Source of the DNA: M55B144 sp964550615
GTDB taxonomy: Bacteria; Bipolaricaulota; Bipolaricaulia; UBA7950; UBA9294
Direction of reading: 5' to 3'
Length of the DNA: 64,000 nucleotides
Assembly: GCA_964550615.1 (NCBI GenBank)
Contig: CAZKAB010000005.1
Coordinates: 15,640-79,639, forward strand
The notes beneath the pieces were generated by a model. That model saw only the letters and a list, made by a program, of their open reading frames with translations, had not been told where the DNA came from and did not search any database. Below, piece by piece: positions 16,862 through 25,657 of the stretch (position 1 is its first letter; each line of letters starts with the position of its first letter). The position numbers and the translations under genes were made by a program.

Positions 16862-18055
16862 ATGGGTAGTCTGCTCGACCGGTTGCGACGTGTGCAAGAC
16901 GCGGCGGTGGAAGGTAAGAGGGTGGTTGTACGCGTAGACTACAACGTTCCGCTTGCCGAGGGAAGGGTAGCTGATGACGCGCGCATTCGTGCGTCGCTCC
17001 CCACGCTGAAGAATATCCTCGACCGCGGCGGGATGCCGATTATCATCAGTCATCTCGGACGCCCGGAGGGGAAAGTAGTTCCGGAGCTGCGACTCGATCC
17101 GGTGGCCGACCGCCTTCAGGAGCTCCTCGGTCATTCGGTTCGTAAGCTCGAATCCTGCGTGGGAGACGAAGTCAAGCAGGCGATCGCCGAATGGGAACCT
17201 GGGTCCGTAGTTCTGCTGGAGAATGTCCGTTTCTTCCCCGAAGAAGCCGCGGACGACGCAGGCTTTGCTCGCGAATTGGCGAGCTTGGGTGACGTCTATG
17301 TAGACGACGCATTCGCCACCCTGCACCGCGCTCACGCATCGACTTTGGGAATAGCAGATTATCTTCCGTCCTATGCGGGGATCCTCGTGCAGCAGGAAAT
17401 AGAGGCGCTTGCGCGCCTTACTGATGGCCCGGAACATCCATATATCGCGATCATCGGCGGGAAGAAGGCGAGGAGCAAGCTGGGGGCGCTGCGCGACCTG
17501 GTAGGCCGCGTCGACGCCGTGCTGATTGGAGGCGGTGTCGCGTTCACGTTTCTGCGTGCCAAGGGGATCGATGTGGGCGGTTCCATTGTTGATGAATCGC
17601 TTCTCGGGGAAATTGAGCTTGTGATCCAGAATGCACAAGAACGTGACGTCCCGATTGTCTTACCTCAGGATGTGGTGATTGCGCATGAATTGTCTGATGG
17701 TGCGGATGCGTCGGTATCCGCAGCAGATGAAATCCCTGCGGATTCGATGGGGCTCGACATTGGGCCTGAGACGGTGCGCACGTTCCGCGAGCAGATTTCC
17801 AAGGCAAGAACCATCGTGTGGGCGGGTCCGCTGGGAGCGTTTGAGTTCGCACCGTTCTCAACCGGAACACGCGAAATCGGGAAAGCACTGGCAGAGAGTG
17901 ATGCGTTCACAGTTGTCGGTGGCGGAGAAACGGGAGAGGCGGTGGCGCAGCTGGGCGTATCGAAAGGGATCTCATGGATCTCCACCGGCGGCGGGGCATG
18001 CCTCGCGCTGTTGCGCGGAAAGGGCCTGCCTGCCCTAGAGGCCCTGCGGGACTAG
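16862..18055 (+). CDS. pgk: Phosphoglycerate kinase
   Basis: A 397-residue enzyme that makes ATP and 3-phosphoglycerate from 1,3-bisphosphoglycerate. RVDYNVPLAEG, SHLGRPEGK and VLLENVRF form the substrate-binding N-domain; IIGGKKARSKLGAL and the C-terminal GGGETGEAV form the nucleotide domain. The usual aspartate-containing RVDFNVP is RVDYNVP and the usual GGAKVSDK is GGKKARSK, modest departures from the textbook motif. The ATG at 16862 is set by AAGGAGGG 5 nt upstream. The gene is monocistronic, with a tRNA following under its own promoter. Confidence 0.95.
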   Translation: MGSLLDRLRRVQDAAVEGKRVVVRVDYNVPLAEGRVADDARIRASLPTLKNILDRGGMPIIISHLGRPEGKVVPELRLDPVADRLQELLGHSVRKLESCVGDEVKQAIAEWEPGSVVLLENVRFFPEEAADDAGFARELASLGDVYVDDAFATLHRAHASTLGIADYLPSYAGILVQQEIEALARLTDGPEHPYIAIIGGKKARSKLGALRDLVGRVDAVLIGGGVAFTFLRAKGIDVGGSIVDESLLGEIELVIQNAQERDVPIVLPQDVVIAHELSDGADASVSAADEIPADSMGLDIGPETVRTFREQISKARTIVWAGPLGAFEFAPFSTGTREIGKALAESDAFTVVGGGETGEAVAQLGVSKGISWISTGGGACLALLRGKGLPALEALRD

Positions 18056-18056
18056 G

Positions 18057-18085
18057 TTGTTGCGATCACTGACTCGTGCTACAAT
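18057..18085 (+). promoter_or_regulatory. Promoter of tRNA-Gly
   Basis: TTGTTG (18057-18062), 17 nt, TACAAT (18080-18085). The tRNA begins 9 nt after the -10, as expected for a directly transcribed tRNA. Confidence 0.65.
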
Positions 18086-18094
18086 ACGAGTGTT

Positions 18095-18166
18095 GCGGGC
18101 ATAGCTCAGTGGTAGAGCATCAGCTTCCCAAGCTGAGGGTCGCGGGTTCGAGTCCCGTTGCCCGCT
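18095..18166 (+). tRNA. tRNA-Gly (anticodon CCC)
   Basis: A complete cloverleaf of 72 nt. The 7-bp acceptor stem pairs GCGGGCA with TGCCCGC. The D arm has GCTC-AGTGGTA-GAGC. The anticodon stem TCAGC/GCTGA encloses the loop TTCCCAA, and the T arm is GCGGG-TTCGAGT-CCCGT. CCA is not encoded, so the CCA-adding enzyme in this window would complete it. Confidence 0.95.
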
Positions 18167-18230
18167 TCTGTATGTTGACAGGCTCGTCCTTATCCCTTCT
18201 CCGTGTTGAAGAGATCGATCGAGGAGGGCA

Positions 18231-18851
18231 ATGAATCGTACCAAAGCTTCCTATTCTCTGACACTGGCTGCGTTAGAGGAGCGGGTGAAGCGGTGTATTC
18301 AGTGTCCGCTGAGCGATACACGCACCAATGTAGTGTTCGGTGAAGGTGGGCAACAGGCGAGCGTGATGCTGGTAGGAGAAGGCCCGGGTGAAGTGGAAGA
18401 CAGCACGGGACGCCCATTCGTCGGACCGGCAGGGCAACTGCTCGACGAAGTCCTCTCCTCGGTTGGGATCTCGCGGCAGGAAGTGTACATCACGAATGTA
18501 GTGAAGTGCAGGCCACCCGGAAACCGTGTCCCGGCGAAGAAAGAGATGGAGATGTGCTCTCCCTATTTGGAAGCGCAGATAGCCCTCATCAATCCCGGCC
18601 TGATCATTACCTTGGGGAACACGCCGACGCAGTGGCTCGTATCTGACGCAGGGGGGATTACGCGCATCCACGGGAGTTTCTTGCCATGGCGCGGCGAGAT
18701 TGCGATCTTTCCGATGTTCCATCCCAGCTACCTGCTGCGGAACCCATCGAGAAGTAAAGGAAGCCCTAAATATCTCGCGTGGATGGACATCAAGAGAGTC
18801 AGGGAGTGGCTGGATGAGCACAGAGAAGACAACAATCCTACAGACGCCTGA
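18231..18851 (+). CDS. udg: Uracil-DNA glycosylase, family 4
   Basis: A 206-residue iron-sulfur uracil-DNA glycosylase that removes uracil from DNA to start base-excision repair. GEGPGEVEDSTGRPFVG is the family 4 active-site loop, NVVKCRPPGNR the second motif and HPSYLLRN the third. The four cysteines for the 4Fe-4S cluster are CIQC near the start, the cysteine of KCRPP and that of EMCSPY. The GAGGAGGGCA before the ATG supports the start. The 3' end overlaps the TPR gene by 38 nt. Confidence 0.93.
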   Translation: MNRTKASYSLTLAALEERVKRCIQCPLSDTRTNVVFGEGGQQASVMLVGEGPGEVEDSTGRPFVGPAGQLLDEVLSSVGISRQEVYITNVVKCRPPGNRVPAKKEMEMCSPYLEAQIALINPGLIITLGNTPTQWLVSDAGGITRIHGSFLPWRGEIAIFPMFHPSYLLRNPSRSKGSPKYLAWMDIKRVREWLDEHREDNNPTDA

Positions 18852-19299
18852 AGAGCAGCAGGCGTTTGTGGATCAGGCGATCAGTGAAGCCGAAGGGCTG
18901 CGCAAGAAGAAAGAATACAAGGAAGGAATCGCGCTCCTTGTGGAAGCATTGCGATATGGAATAAGAAAGGAGGCGATCTACTACCGGCTGGGGAACATCT
19001 ACATTGATGGCGACGATCTCGGCAGAGCTGAGTATGCCTACAAGCGGGCGCTGGAGATGGATCCACATCACGCGAACGCAATGCACAACCTCGCTGTGGT
19101 ATACAAGAGGCAGAGAAAGATATCACTATTTGTCAAAACATATAAGAAATCCCAACGGATCGAGCTTCGTCATCCGCGCAAGAGCGACCTCTCAGCCGAG
19201 CAGAAACGGCATTTGCGATTCCTCAGCCTGAAGATTCTCTTGTGGGTAGTCGGCGGGGGTGCCATCATCGCGCTTGTCCTATTCATCCTGCTGCGGTAA
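18814..19299 (+). CDS. TPR-repeat protein with a C-terminal membrane anchor
   Basis: A 161-residue protein with tandem TPR-like helices (EAIYYRLGNIYIDGDDLGRA, then YKRALEMDPHHANAMHNLA) over roughly residues 20-115. A basic linker follows, and a single membrane segment ends the protein (ILLWVVGGGAIIALVLFILL). It probably acts as a membrane-bound scaffold facing the cytoplasm. The ATG lies inside the udg coding sequence, pointing to coupled translation. The specific function is unknown. Confidence 0.8.
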   Translation: MSTEKTTILQTPEEQQAFVDQAISEAEGLRKKKEYKEGIALLVEALRYGIRKEAIYYRLGNIYIDGDDLGRAEYAYKRALEMDPHHANAMHNLAVVYKRQRKISLFVKTYKKSQRIELRHPRKSDLSAEQKRHLRFLSLKILLWVVGGGAIIALVLFILLR

Positions 19300-19333
19300 C
19301 ACCGCCCTCTTCCAAACTCTCTTCGGAAGCTGT

Positions 19334-19362
19334 TTGACGGGTCTTGTCCAATCGAGTATAGT
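19334..19362 (+). promoter_or_regulatory. Promoter of infB-rbfA
   Basis: TTGACG (19334-19339), 17 nt, TATAGT (19357-19362), about 45 nt upstream of the infB GTG. Confidence 0.65.
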
Positions 19363-19406
19363 CTCCACTGCTATTTGTATCTGCGAAAACTAAGTGAGGG
19401 ATAGGC

Positions 19407-21137
19407 GTGACGAGGAAGAGAGTATACGAGATTGCAAAGGAATTTGGCGTTACCAGCAAGGAATTGATCGCCAAGCTGGCTGAGATGGGGATGCCCGATC
19501 TCAAGGCGGCGAACACGGTCGATGAAGAGGAATATGCGCTTATCCTGAACATATATCAAGAAGAGACGTTGCCCCCACCGGAAGAAAGAGGAGAGGGCAA
19601 AGCAGCAAAAGCGAAGCCGACAAAGCCTGCCACGACGGGCGTTTCCCGTCCAGCGGTTGTCTCGGTCCTCGGCCACATAGATCACGGTAAAACCACGCTT
19701 CTCGACGCGATACGAGATTCTCACCTAGCATCGCGCGAGGCAGGCGGAATCACGCAAGGGGTAGCGGCATATCAGGCCGACCTGCACGGGCAAGCGATTA
19801 CGTTTATCGACACGCCGGGGCACAAGGCATTTACCGGCATGCGTGCCCGCGGCGCGAAGGCGACGGATATCGCTATCCTCGTTGTTGCCGCAGATGACGG
19901 AATCATGACTCAGACGCTGGAAGCGATCGATCACATACATGCGGCGAAAATCCCAATGATCGTCGCGATCAACAAGATCGACAAGCCGAACGCTGATATC
20001 GACAAGGTATTGAACAATCTTGCGAAACAGGGGCTGATGCCCGAAGTGTGGGGCGGTGAGACGATTACCGTACCTATCTCAGCACTCAAGGGAGAGAATA
20101 TCGAGGATCTGCTCGAGATGATTCTCCTCGTGGCGGAAATGGAAGATCTGCGTGCCGATCCCGCGGGTCCGTTGGAAGCGATTATCATTGAGAGTCATCT
20201 GAGCAAGGGTCGCGGTCCGGTGGCGACGGCGGTGATAAAAAATGGCACGCTTCGCGAGAAGGATACTATTGTCGCTGGTTCGACATGGGGACGCGTTAAG
20301 GCGCTGACTGACGAGACGGGCAAGCGGGTGAGCGAGGTCGGTCCCGGGAAGGCGGCCGTCGTACTTGGGCTGCAGGATGTCCCGAACGTGGGAACAATGA
20401 TTGAGGTCAAGGAATCCCAGAACGAAGCCAAGTTCGCCGCCGAGAAGCAAAAGGATCAGGAAGCGACCCCTCGCCGATCACGCGCGAAGATGAGCGTCGA
20501 GGATCTGTTCCGCGAAGCGATGCAGGCCGAGAAGCTGCGAATGGTCCTGAAGGCCTCGTCCACAGGTGCGTTGGAAGCGGCAAAGCGCGAGATCGAAGCA
20601 CTGGCGATGGAGGGTATCGAGATAGAATTCCTCCATACGGGCGTTGGCACAATATCTGAAGGTGATGTGTTGCTGGCACTCAGCGTCCCGGAAGAGTGCA
20701 TGGTGGTTGGGTTCGGTGTCAAGGCCGACAACAACGCAGCGCGGCTTGCCGACAGAGAGGATGTTGCGGTTCTCACCTACGAAATCATCTACGATCTTCT
20801 GAACGAGATTGAACGATCATTGAAGAGCATGCTCGCCCCCGAATATGAAGAGGTGCGCATGGGCGAGGTCGAGGTGCGGGAAGTATTCAAGATCCCGGAT
20901 GGGGTCGTCGCCGGCTGCTACGTCACTGATGGAAGGGTGGAACGCAAAGCGCAGGTAAGGGTACTGCGTGGGGACGAAGAGGTTTTTACAGGCGAGGTGC
21001 TGTCTCTGCATCGATTCGCGGACAACGTGCGCGAGGTGGAGGCCGGCCGCGAGTGCGGCGTTCGCATCAAGGATTTCAACGAGGTGGAAATAGGGGATCG
21101 TTTGTACATCTTCACGTTGAAGGAAATCGTGCGCTAG
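19407..21137 (+). CDS. infB: Translation initiation factor IF-2
   Basis: A GTPase of 576 residues that brings initiator tRNA to the 30S subunit. It is a short form: a single IF2-N domain (VYEIAKEFGVTSKELIAKLA) precedes the G domain with almost no linker. G1 is GHIDHGKTT, G3 DTPGHKAF and G4 NKID. The G2 switch reads GGITQGVAAY where nearly all bacteria have GGITQHIGAY. Domains II, III (EVKESQNEAKF onward) and IV follow to the end. The start is GTG with GAGGG upstream. rbfA follows, but nusA and the rest of the usual operon are not here. Confidence 0.95.
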   Translation: MTRKRVYEIAKEFGVTSKELIAKLAEMGMPDLKAANTVDEEEYALILNIYQEETLPPPEERGEGKAAKAKPTKPATTGVSRPAVVSVLGHIDHGKTTLLDAIRDSHLASREAGGITQGVAAYQADLHGQAITFIDTPGHKAFTGMRARGAKATDIAILVVAADDGIMTQTLEAIDHIHAAKIPMIVAINKIDKPNADIDKVLNNLAKQGLMPEVWGGETITVPISALKGENIEDLLEMILLVAEMEDLRADPAGPLEAIIIESHLSKGRGPVATAVIKNGTLREKDTIVAGSTWGRVKALTDETGKRVSEVGPGKAAVVLGLQDVPNVGTMIEVKESQNEAKFAAEKQKDQEATPRRSRAKMSVEDLFREAMQAEKLRMVLKASSTGALEAAKREIEALAMEGIEIEFLHTGVGTISEGDVLLALSVPEECMVVGFGVKADNNAARLADREDVAVLTYEIIYDLLNEIERSLKSMLAPEYEEVRMGEVEVREVFKIPDGVVAGCYVTDGRVERKAQVRVLRGDEEVFTGEVLSLHRFADNVREVEAGRECGVRIKDFNEVEIGDRLYIFTLKEIVR

Positions 21138-21217
21138 ACCGCAATCGCCGGCCAAAGATCGATTCGACGGCCGCTGTGATGGTAAGCGATGAAGTGGGAT
21201 TGCGGTGAGAGGGGTAA

Positions 21218-21583
21218 ATGAGCGACGGTCGCAGTAGGGCAAGGATCAGTGAAGAGATCAAACGTGAGCTTTCGGCGATCGTCGAGTTTGAGGCACGAGA
21301 CCCTCTGATCAAAGACGCCTTCCCCACCGTTATGGAAGTGAAGTTGTCGGTCGACGCCCGTTACGCGCGCGTGTTCATTGCCATAACCGATTCCGAAGCC
21401 GACAAGCCCACGGTTCTGAGGTTGTTTGAGCGTGATCGAGGCTTCTTCCGTACTGAGCTGGCGAAGCGGCTGACACTCCGCTACGCGCCGCAATTGGAGT
21501 TCGTCCTCGACGAGACCGTCGAGCGGGCGATACGTCTAGATAAACTGCTGCACGACGAGGAAGATGAGATCGTTTCCGATTAG
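21218..21583 (+). CDS. rbfA: 30S ribosome-binding factor A
   Basis: A 121-residue KH-type protein that helps mature the 16S rRNA 5' end. RISEEIKRELSAIVEFEARDP and VMEVKLSVDARYARVFI are characteristic, and the segment LAKRLTLRYAPQLEFVLDE matches the family C-terminal helix and strand. GAGAGGGG precedes the ATG. It lies 80 nt after infB, the normal neighbour. Confidence 0.93.
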   Translation: MSDGRSRARISEEIKRELSAIVEFEARDPLIKDAFPTVMEVKLSVDARYARVFIAITDSEADKPTVLRLFERDRGFFRTELAKRLTLRYAPQLEFVLDETVERAIRLDKLLHDEEDEIVSD

Positions 21584-21596
21584 GGAGACGATCAAG

Positions 21597-22205
21597 ATGC
21601 CGTTTTCGCGGCCCGTGCTCCTGGTGTGGGCGCTCGTCTTTGTTGGAGTGTTCTACGTCGTCAACCTGCAAGCGAGCCTGTACGACATAACAAATCCCCG
21701 CTGGGTAATCACGATGGCCTGCTTGATCCTTCTCTCTCCTTTGTTCAACGGAGTATTCATCCTGCTTGTTCACTCCCGGCAAGAGAGACAATCGCTTTCA
21801 CTTGGCGTCGCCGCCGCCAAGACGTTCTCGGCATACGTTCCCCTCGTCATGGGAGAAGTGGTGGTTAACCTCATCGTCGTGGCGGGAGGACTCTTCTTCG
21901 TCCTTCCAGGGATCTATCTCGGACTCAGGCTAATATTCTACAAGCAGGAGATACTGATCGGCGGCGAGCGACACACGATGAACGCGTTGCGCAAGAGCCT
22001 TGCACGTACAACAGATTGGCGACGGATCCTGTCACTGCTGGGCGCGCTTTCGCTTTTCTATTCACCGACAGTCGTTGTCTTCTTCCTGCCCGTCAGTCTG
22101 TTCTGGGATCTGGTGGCCATTTTGTTGTCAGCGTTTGTCTTTGCCTGGACGAATGTCTTTCTAACCCTCATGTATCAAGCGAAGGAAGAGAGCGCCTCAG
22201 CATAA
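21597..22205 (+). CDS. Integral membrane protein of unknown function
   Basis: About 202 residues with five or six predicted membrane segments, including PVLLVWALVFVGVFYVVNL, MACLILLSPLFNGVFILLV and VVNLIVVAGGLFFVLPGIYL. The G-x-F-F-x-L-P-G-I-Y-L turn recalls membrane domains found in glycerophosphodiester phosphodiesterase and UPF0259-like proteins, but no catalytic motif is present. The ATG at 21597 has GGGAG upstream; an in-frame ATG at 21564, inside rbfA, is an alternative. It lies between rbfA and fhs on the same strand. Confidence 0.7.
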   Translation: MPFSRPVLLVWALVFVGVFYVVNLQASLYDITNPRWVITMACLILLSPLFNGVFILLVHSRQERQSLSLGVAAAKTFSAYVPLVMGEVVVNLIVVAGGLFFVLPGIYLGLRLIFYKQEILIGGERHTMNALRKSLARTTDWRRILSLLGALSLFYSPTVVVFFLPVSLFWDLVAILLSAFVFAWTNVFLTLMYQAKEESASA

Positions 22206-22228
22206 GGAACAAGGGAAGCGAGGTTCAG

Positions 22229-23962
22229 TTGAACGATGACTTAAGAATCGCGCGTGCGGCGCGGGTTAGGCCGATAATCGAAATCGCAAACAGCATAGGG
22301 CTTTGCGAAAGCGATCTCGATCTCTACGGCGCGACCAAAGCCAAGGTGCAAACATCGGTGCTGAAGCGCATCGGAGGCAATAGGCAAGGCAAGTACATAG
22401 ATGTCACGGCGATTACTCCGACTCCGCTTGGCGAAGGGAAGACGACGACCACCATCGGCCTCGTGCAAGGTCTGGGCCGGCTGGGAAAACGATCGATGGC
22501 CTGCATCCGTCAGCCATCACAGGGACCAACCTTCGGCATCAAGGGGGGTGCCGCCGGTGGCGGTAGAGCTCAGGTGATTCCGATGGAGGAATTCAACCTT
22601 CACCTGACCGGCGACATTCACGCGATCGGCGCCGCTCACAACCTAGTCGCGGCGGCGATAGACGCCCGCATCATGCATGAGCGCAACTATTCCGAGAAAG
22701 TGTGGGTGGAGAAGGGGCTACGTAGGCTGGACATCGATCCATACTCTATCACTTGGAATCGGGTTCTGGATGTGAACGATCGTGCGCTGCGGCACGTCAT
22801 CACCGGTCTCGGAAGTCGGGTCGACGGTTTGCCGCGTGAGAGCGCGTTCGACATTACCGTTGCCTCCGAGCTGATGGCAATCCTTGCTCTGGCGCGGGAT
22901 CTTCGCGATCTACGAGAACGGATCGGGCGAATTGTCATCGGGTATAGCCGAAGTGGTTTCCCAGTGACGACGGAGGATCTTGGTGTTGCCGGAGCAGCGG
23001 CTGTGCTGATGAAGGAGACGGTGAAGCCCAATTTGATGCAAACATTGGAAGGGCAGCCGGTATTCGTTCATGCAGGCCCGTTCGCCAACATTGCCCACGG
23101 AAATTCATCGGTTATCGCCGACCGCATCGCGCTCGGCCTGGCCGACTACGTCGTGACCGAGTCCGGGTTTGGGGCCGACATAGGGATGGAGAAGTTCTTC
23201 GACATCAAGTGCCGAGCGAGCGGACTCGTCCCCGACGCAGTCGTCCTCGTGGCGACGGTGCGCGCCCTCAAGATGCACGGCGGTGGGCCGAAAGTCGTGG
23301 CGGGGAAAGCGCTCGATAAGGCATACACCGAGGAGAGCATTGGGTTGCTGAAGGCGGGTGTCGAAAACCTCATACGCCACATCGAGATTGCGAGGAAGTT
23401 TGGCGTGCCGGTTGTCGTGGCCGTGAACCGTTTCCCGGAGGACAGTGACCGTGAGCTCCAGGTAGTGTGCAAGACGGCAGAGGGCAGCGGAGCGTTCGCC
23501 GCAGTCGTCGCCGATCACTGGGCCCGCGGTGGAGAAGGGGCGGCTGATCTAGCTTCCGCAGTGTGCGATGCGTGCGACCAGAAGAGTGATTTTCACTTCC
23601 TGTACCCGCTTGATTGGTCGATCGAGAAGAAGGTGGAGACGATTGCCCGTGAGGTGTATCAAGCGGCGGATGTTGCGTTCTCGGATACGGCGCGGCGACA
23701 GATCGAGCGCTATCAGGAGTCGGGGTTTGGCGAACTTCCGATCTGCATGGCCAAGACTCACCTATCCTTGTCGCACGATCCTAAACTGAAGGGCGTGCCG
23801 ACCGGTTTCACGTTGCCGGTGCGCGAGGTGCGGGCGAGCGTGGGTGCGGGGTTCATCTACCCGTTGTGCGGGGAGATGCGAACCATGCCCGGGTTGCCCT
23901 CACAGCCGGCGTTCATGCACATTGACCTCGACGAAGATGGGGAGGTTACCGGCCTGTTCTGA
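22229..23962 (+). CDS. fhs: Formate-tetrahydrofolate ligase
   Basis: A 577-residue formyltetrahydrofolate synthetase, which joins formate to tetrahydrofolate using ATP. TPTPLGEGKTTTTIGL is the nucleotide-binding loop. FGIKGGAAGGG, GDIHAIGAAHNL and the conserved segment AFDITVASELMAILALA are present, and FADIGMEKF-type residues are seen as GFGADIGMEKFFDIKCR. The start is a TTG at 22229 preceded by GCGAGG; the open frame extending left is in the membrane-protein gene and not part of it. In anaerobes this enzyme serves the methyl branch of the Wood-Ljungdahl pathway or one-carbon supply. Confidence 0.95.
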   Translation: MNDDLRIARAARVRPIIEIANSIGLCESDLDLYGATKAKVQTSVLKRIGGNRQGKYIDVTAITPTPLGEGKTTTTIGLVQGLGRLGKRSMACIRQPSQGPTFGIKGGAAGGGRAQVIPMEEFNLHLTGDIHAIGAAHNLVAAAIDARIMHERNYSEKVWVEKGLRRLDIDPYSITWNRVLDVNDRALRHVITGLGSRVDGLPRESAFDITVASELMAILALARDLRDLRERIGRIVIGYSRSGFPVTTEDLGVAGAAAVLMKETVKPNLMQTLEGQPVFVHAGPFANIAHGNSSVIADRIALGLADYVVTESGFGADIGMEKFFDIKCRASGLVPDAVVLVATVRALKMHGGGPKVVAGKALDKAYTEESIGLLKAGVENLIRHIEIARKFGVPVVVAVNRFPEDSDRELQVVCKTAEGSGAFAAVVADHWARGGEGAADLASAVCDACDQKSDFHFLYPLDWSIEKKVETIAREVYQAADVAFSDTARRQIERYQESGFGELPICMAKTHLSLSHDPKLKGVPTGFTLPVREVRASVGAGFIYPLCGEMRTMPGLPSQPAFMHIDLDEDGEVTGLF

Positions 23963-24064
23963 CGACCGGCAACGGTGCCGCATGGATGACGTCTGGCAGG
24001 CGTGGGCACTATGATCAAGCGGCCGAACATGACGGGGATGTGCGCAAGTGTCCGTGGATTGTGG

Positions 24065-24094
24065 TTGCGCCGTGCAGTTTCCGAACGGTATAGT
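24065..24094 (+). promoter_or_regulatory. Promoter of cca, leaderless-type
   Basis: TTGCGC (24065-24070), 18 nt, TATAGT (24089-24094). The ATG at 24105 follows after 10 nt with no ribosome-binding site. Confidence 0.5.
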
Positions 24095-24104
24095 CGAGCT
24101 TGAC

Positions 24105-25565
24105 ATGAATGCGTCCTACCGGATTGATGCCAACAAGATATTCTCTCTGCATCCGTTCGCTCGAGAGATTCTCGCGAGGCTGAGCTCCGCCGGTTACGAG
24201 GCGGTTCTGATCGGCGGCGTCGTGCGTGATGGTGTGAGAGCGACGATCGACACGTCTGTCGAATTCTCTCCGAGAGAGGTGGATATCGCGACTTCCGCTC
24301 TTCCAGAGGGAATTCGCGGGCTTTTCCGCGACCGCCCGATTGTGGGCGTGGGGGAGGAGTTTGGGGTGCTGGTGATCATCGCTCCTGACGGTCGGGGGTA
24401 TGAAGTCGCGACGTTTCGCGTGGAAGGCGAGTACGATGGCCGTTGGCCGAATAACGTCGAACTCGTGCGTGACCTTTCAAGCGATGTCAGGAGACGGGAT
24501 CTTACGGTCAACGGGCTCGCAGCTGGTGTTGACGGCGCTGTGATCGATCTGGTCGGCGGAATCGATGATCTCAAAGCAGGCCGGATCCGCGCAATCGGCG
24601 ATCCTCGCGTGCGCTTCTCTGAGGATTATCTACGCATGTTACGCGCGATTCGCTTTGCATGCCAAGTACACGGCGAGATAGACGAGGAGACTGCGGCTGC
24701 AATCAGAGACAACGCGACCAAGATCGAATCGATCTCCTGGGAGAGGATCCGCGATGAGGTTATGCGTATGCTCTTGACAGATCGCAGCGCCGTTGGGATA
24801 GAACTTCTTGACCAGTATTCCCTCTTGCCGGCGATCCTACCCGAGGTGCAGGCACTCAAAGGCGTTCCACAGCCGGAGGAGTATCATCCGGAGGGGGATG
24901 TGTTTGTGCATACGCTCGCCGCAATGCGGATCGCTGACCGGTTCGTTCGCGACCCGCTGGTCAAATTGGCGATCCTCTTGCATGACATCGGGAAGCCGAA
25001 GGCGCTGGAGTATAACAATGGGGCGAACATGGGTGGGCACGAAGCGGTGGGTGGGTACATGGCGAGGAGGATTGGCATGCGCCTGCGACTGAGCAGACAT
25101 GAGATAGCTCGTCTTGTCTTCCTCATCAAGAACCACATGAGGATCGCCGATTTTCCCAAGATGGGGCGAGGCAAACAGGTGCGGTTCTTGAGTGAGGGAG
25201 AGAATCTGCTTGGGATGAACTTACCTGACCGCTACCCGGTATTTTTCGATCTCCTGCAGGTTCTTGTTGTCGATTGCGAGGCCTGCGCGCACCGGTCTTC
25301 AGGTTGGGCACCGATACTCACAGAGACACTGCGCGTGGCCGATCATGTCGATCATGTGTGCGATCTGAAACAAGCGAGAGCGTTGATTGACGGGCATGCG
25401 CTGATTGATATGGGCGTCGGCCCAGGTCCCCGCTTGGGGAAAATCCTTGAGACGGTGCACGATCGCATCCTTTCAGGCGAGATTCAAACCAGGAATGGAG
25501 CGATCTCTGCGGCACTGGCCCTCATCTCCTCAACCGACAAAGGGAACGAGGGGAACTCGCGATAG
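24105..25565 (+). CDS. cca: tRNA nucleotidyltransferase (CCA-adding) with HD domain
   Basis: A 486-residue class II nucleotidyltransferase that adds or repairs the 3' CCA of tRNAs. The catalytic GGVVRDG and the metal pair in EVDIATSA open the head domain; RRRDLTVNGLA and EDYLRMLRAIRFA are the neck signatures. In the second half, HTLAAMRIADRF and ILLHDIGKPKA form an HD phosphohydrolase domain. The family also includes poly(A) polymerases, but the tRNA-Gly here lacks an encoded CCA. The ATG at 24105 fits a leaderless transcript; a GTG at 24048 in frame is possible. Confidence 0.9.
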   Translation: MNASYRIDANKIFSLHPFAREILARLSSAGYEAVLIGGVVRDGVRATIDTSVEFSPREVDIATSALPEGIRGLFRDRPIVGVGEEFGVLVIIAPDGRGYEVATFRVEGEYDGRWPNNVELVRDLSSDVRRRDLTVNGLAAGVDGAVIDLVGGIDDLKAGRIRAIGDPRVRFSEDYLRMLRAIRFACQVHGEIDEETAAAIRDNATKIESISWERIRDEVMRMLLTDRSAVGIELLDQYSLLPAILPEVQALKGVPQPEEYHPEGDVFVHTLAAMRIADRFVRDPLVKLAILLHDIGKPKALEYNNGANMGGHEAVGGYMARRIGMRLRLSRHEIARLVFLIKNHMRIADFPKMGRGKQVRFLSEGENLLGMNLPDRYPVFFDLLQVLVVDCEACAHRSSGWAPILTETLRVADHVDHVCDLKQARALIDGHALIDMGVGPGPRLGKILETVHDRILSGEIQTRNGAISAALALISSTDKGNEGNSR

Positions 25566-25657
25566 GACATGCGCCCTGTAAAGGAGCAACGCGAGCGATT
25601 AGTCTTTCCTGACAGCAACTGACGAAAGGGGAGATTATCGGCGAGAGGCGATCGCTC

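Noticed and set aside
22016..22228. Leftward extension of the fhs open frame into the membrane-protein gene
   Set aside because: The region codes for conserved hydrophobic segments in another frame, and FTHFS similarity begins only at the TTG at 22229.
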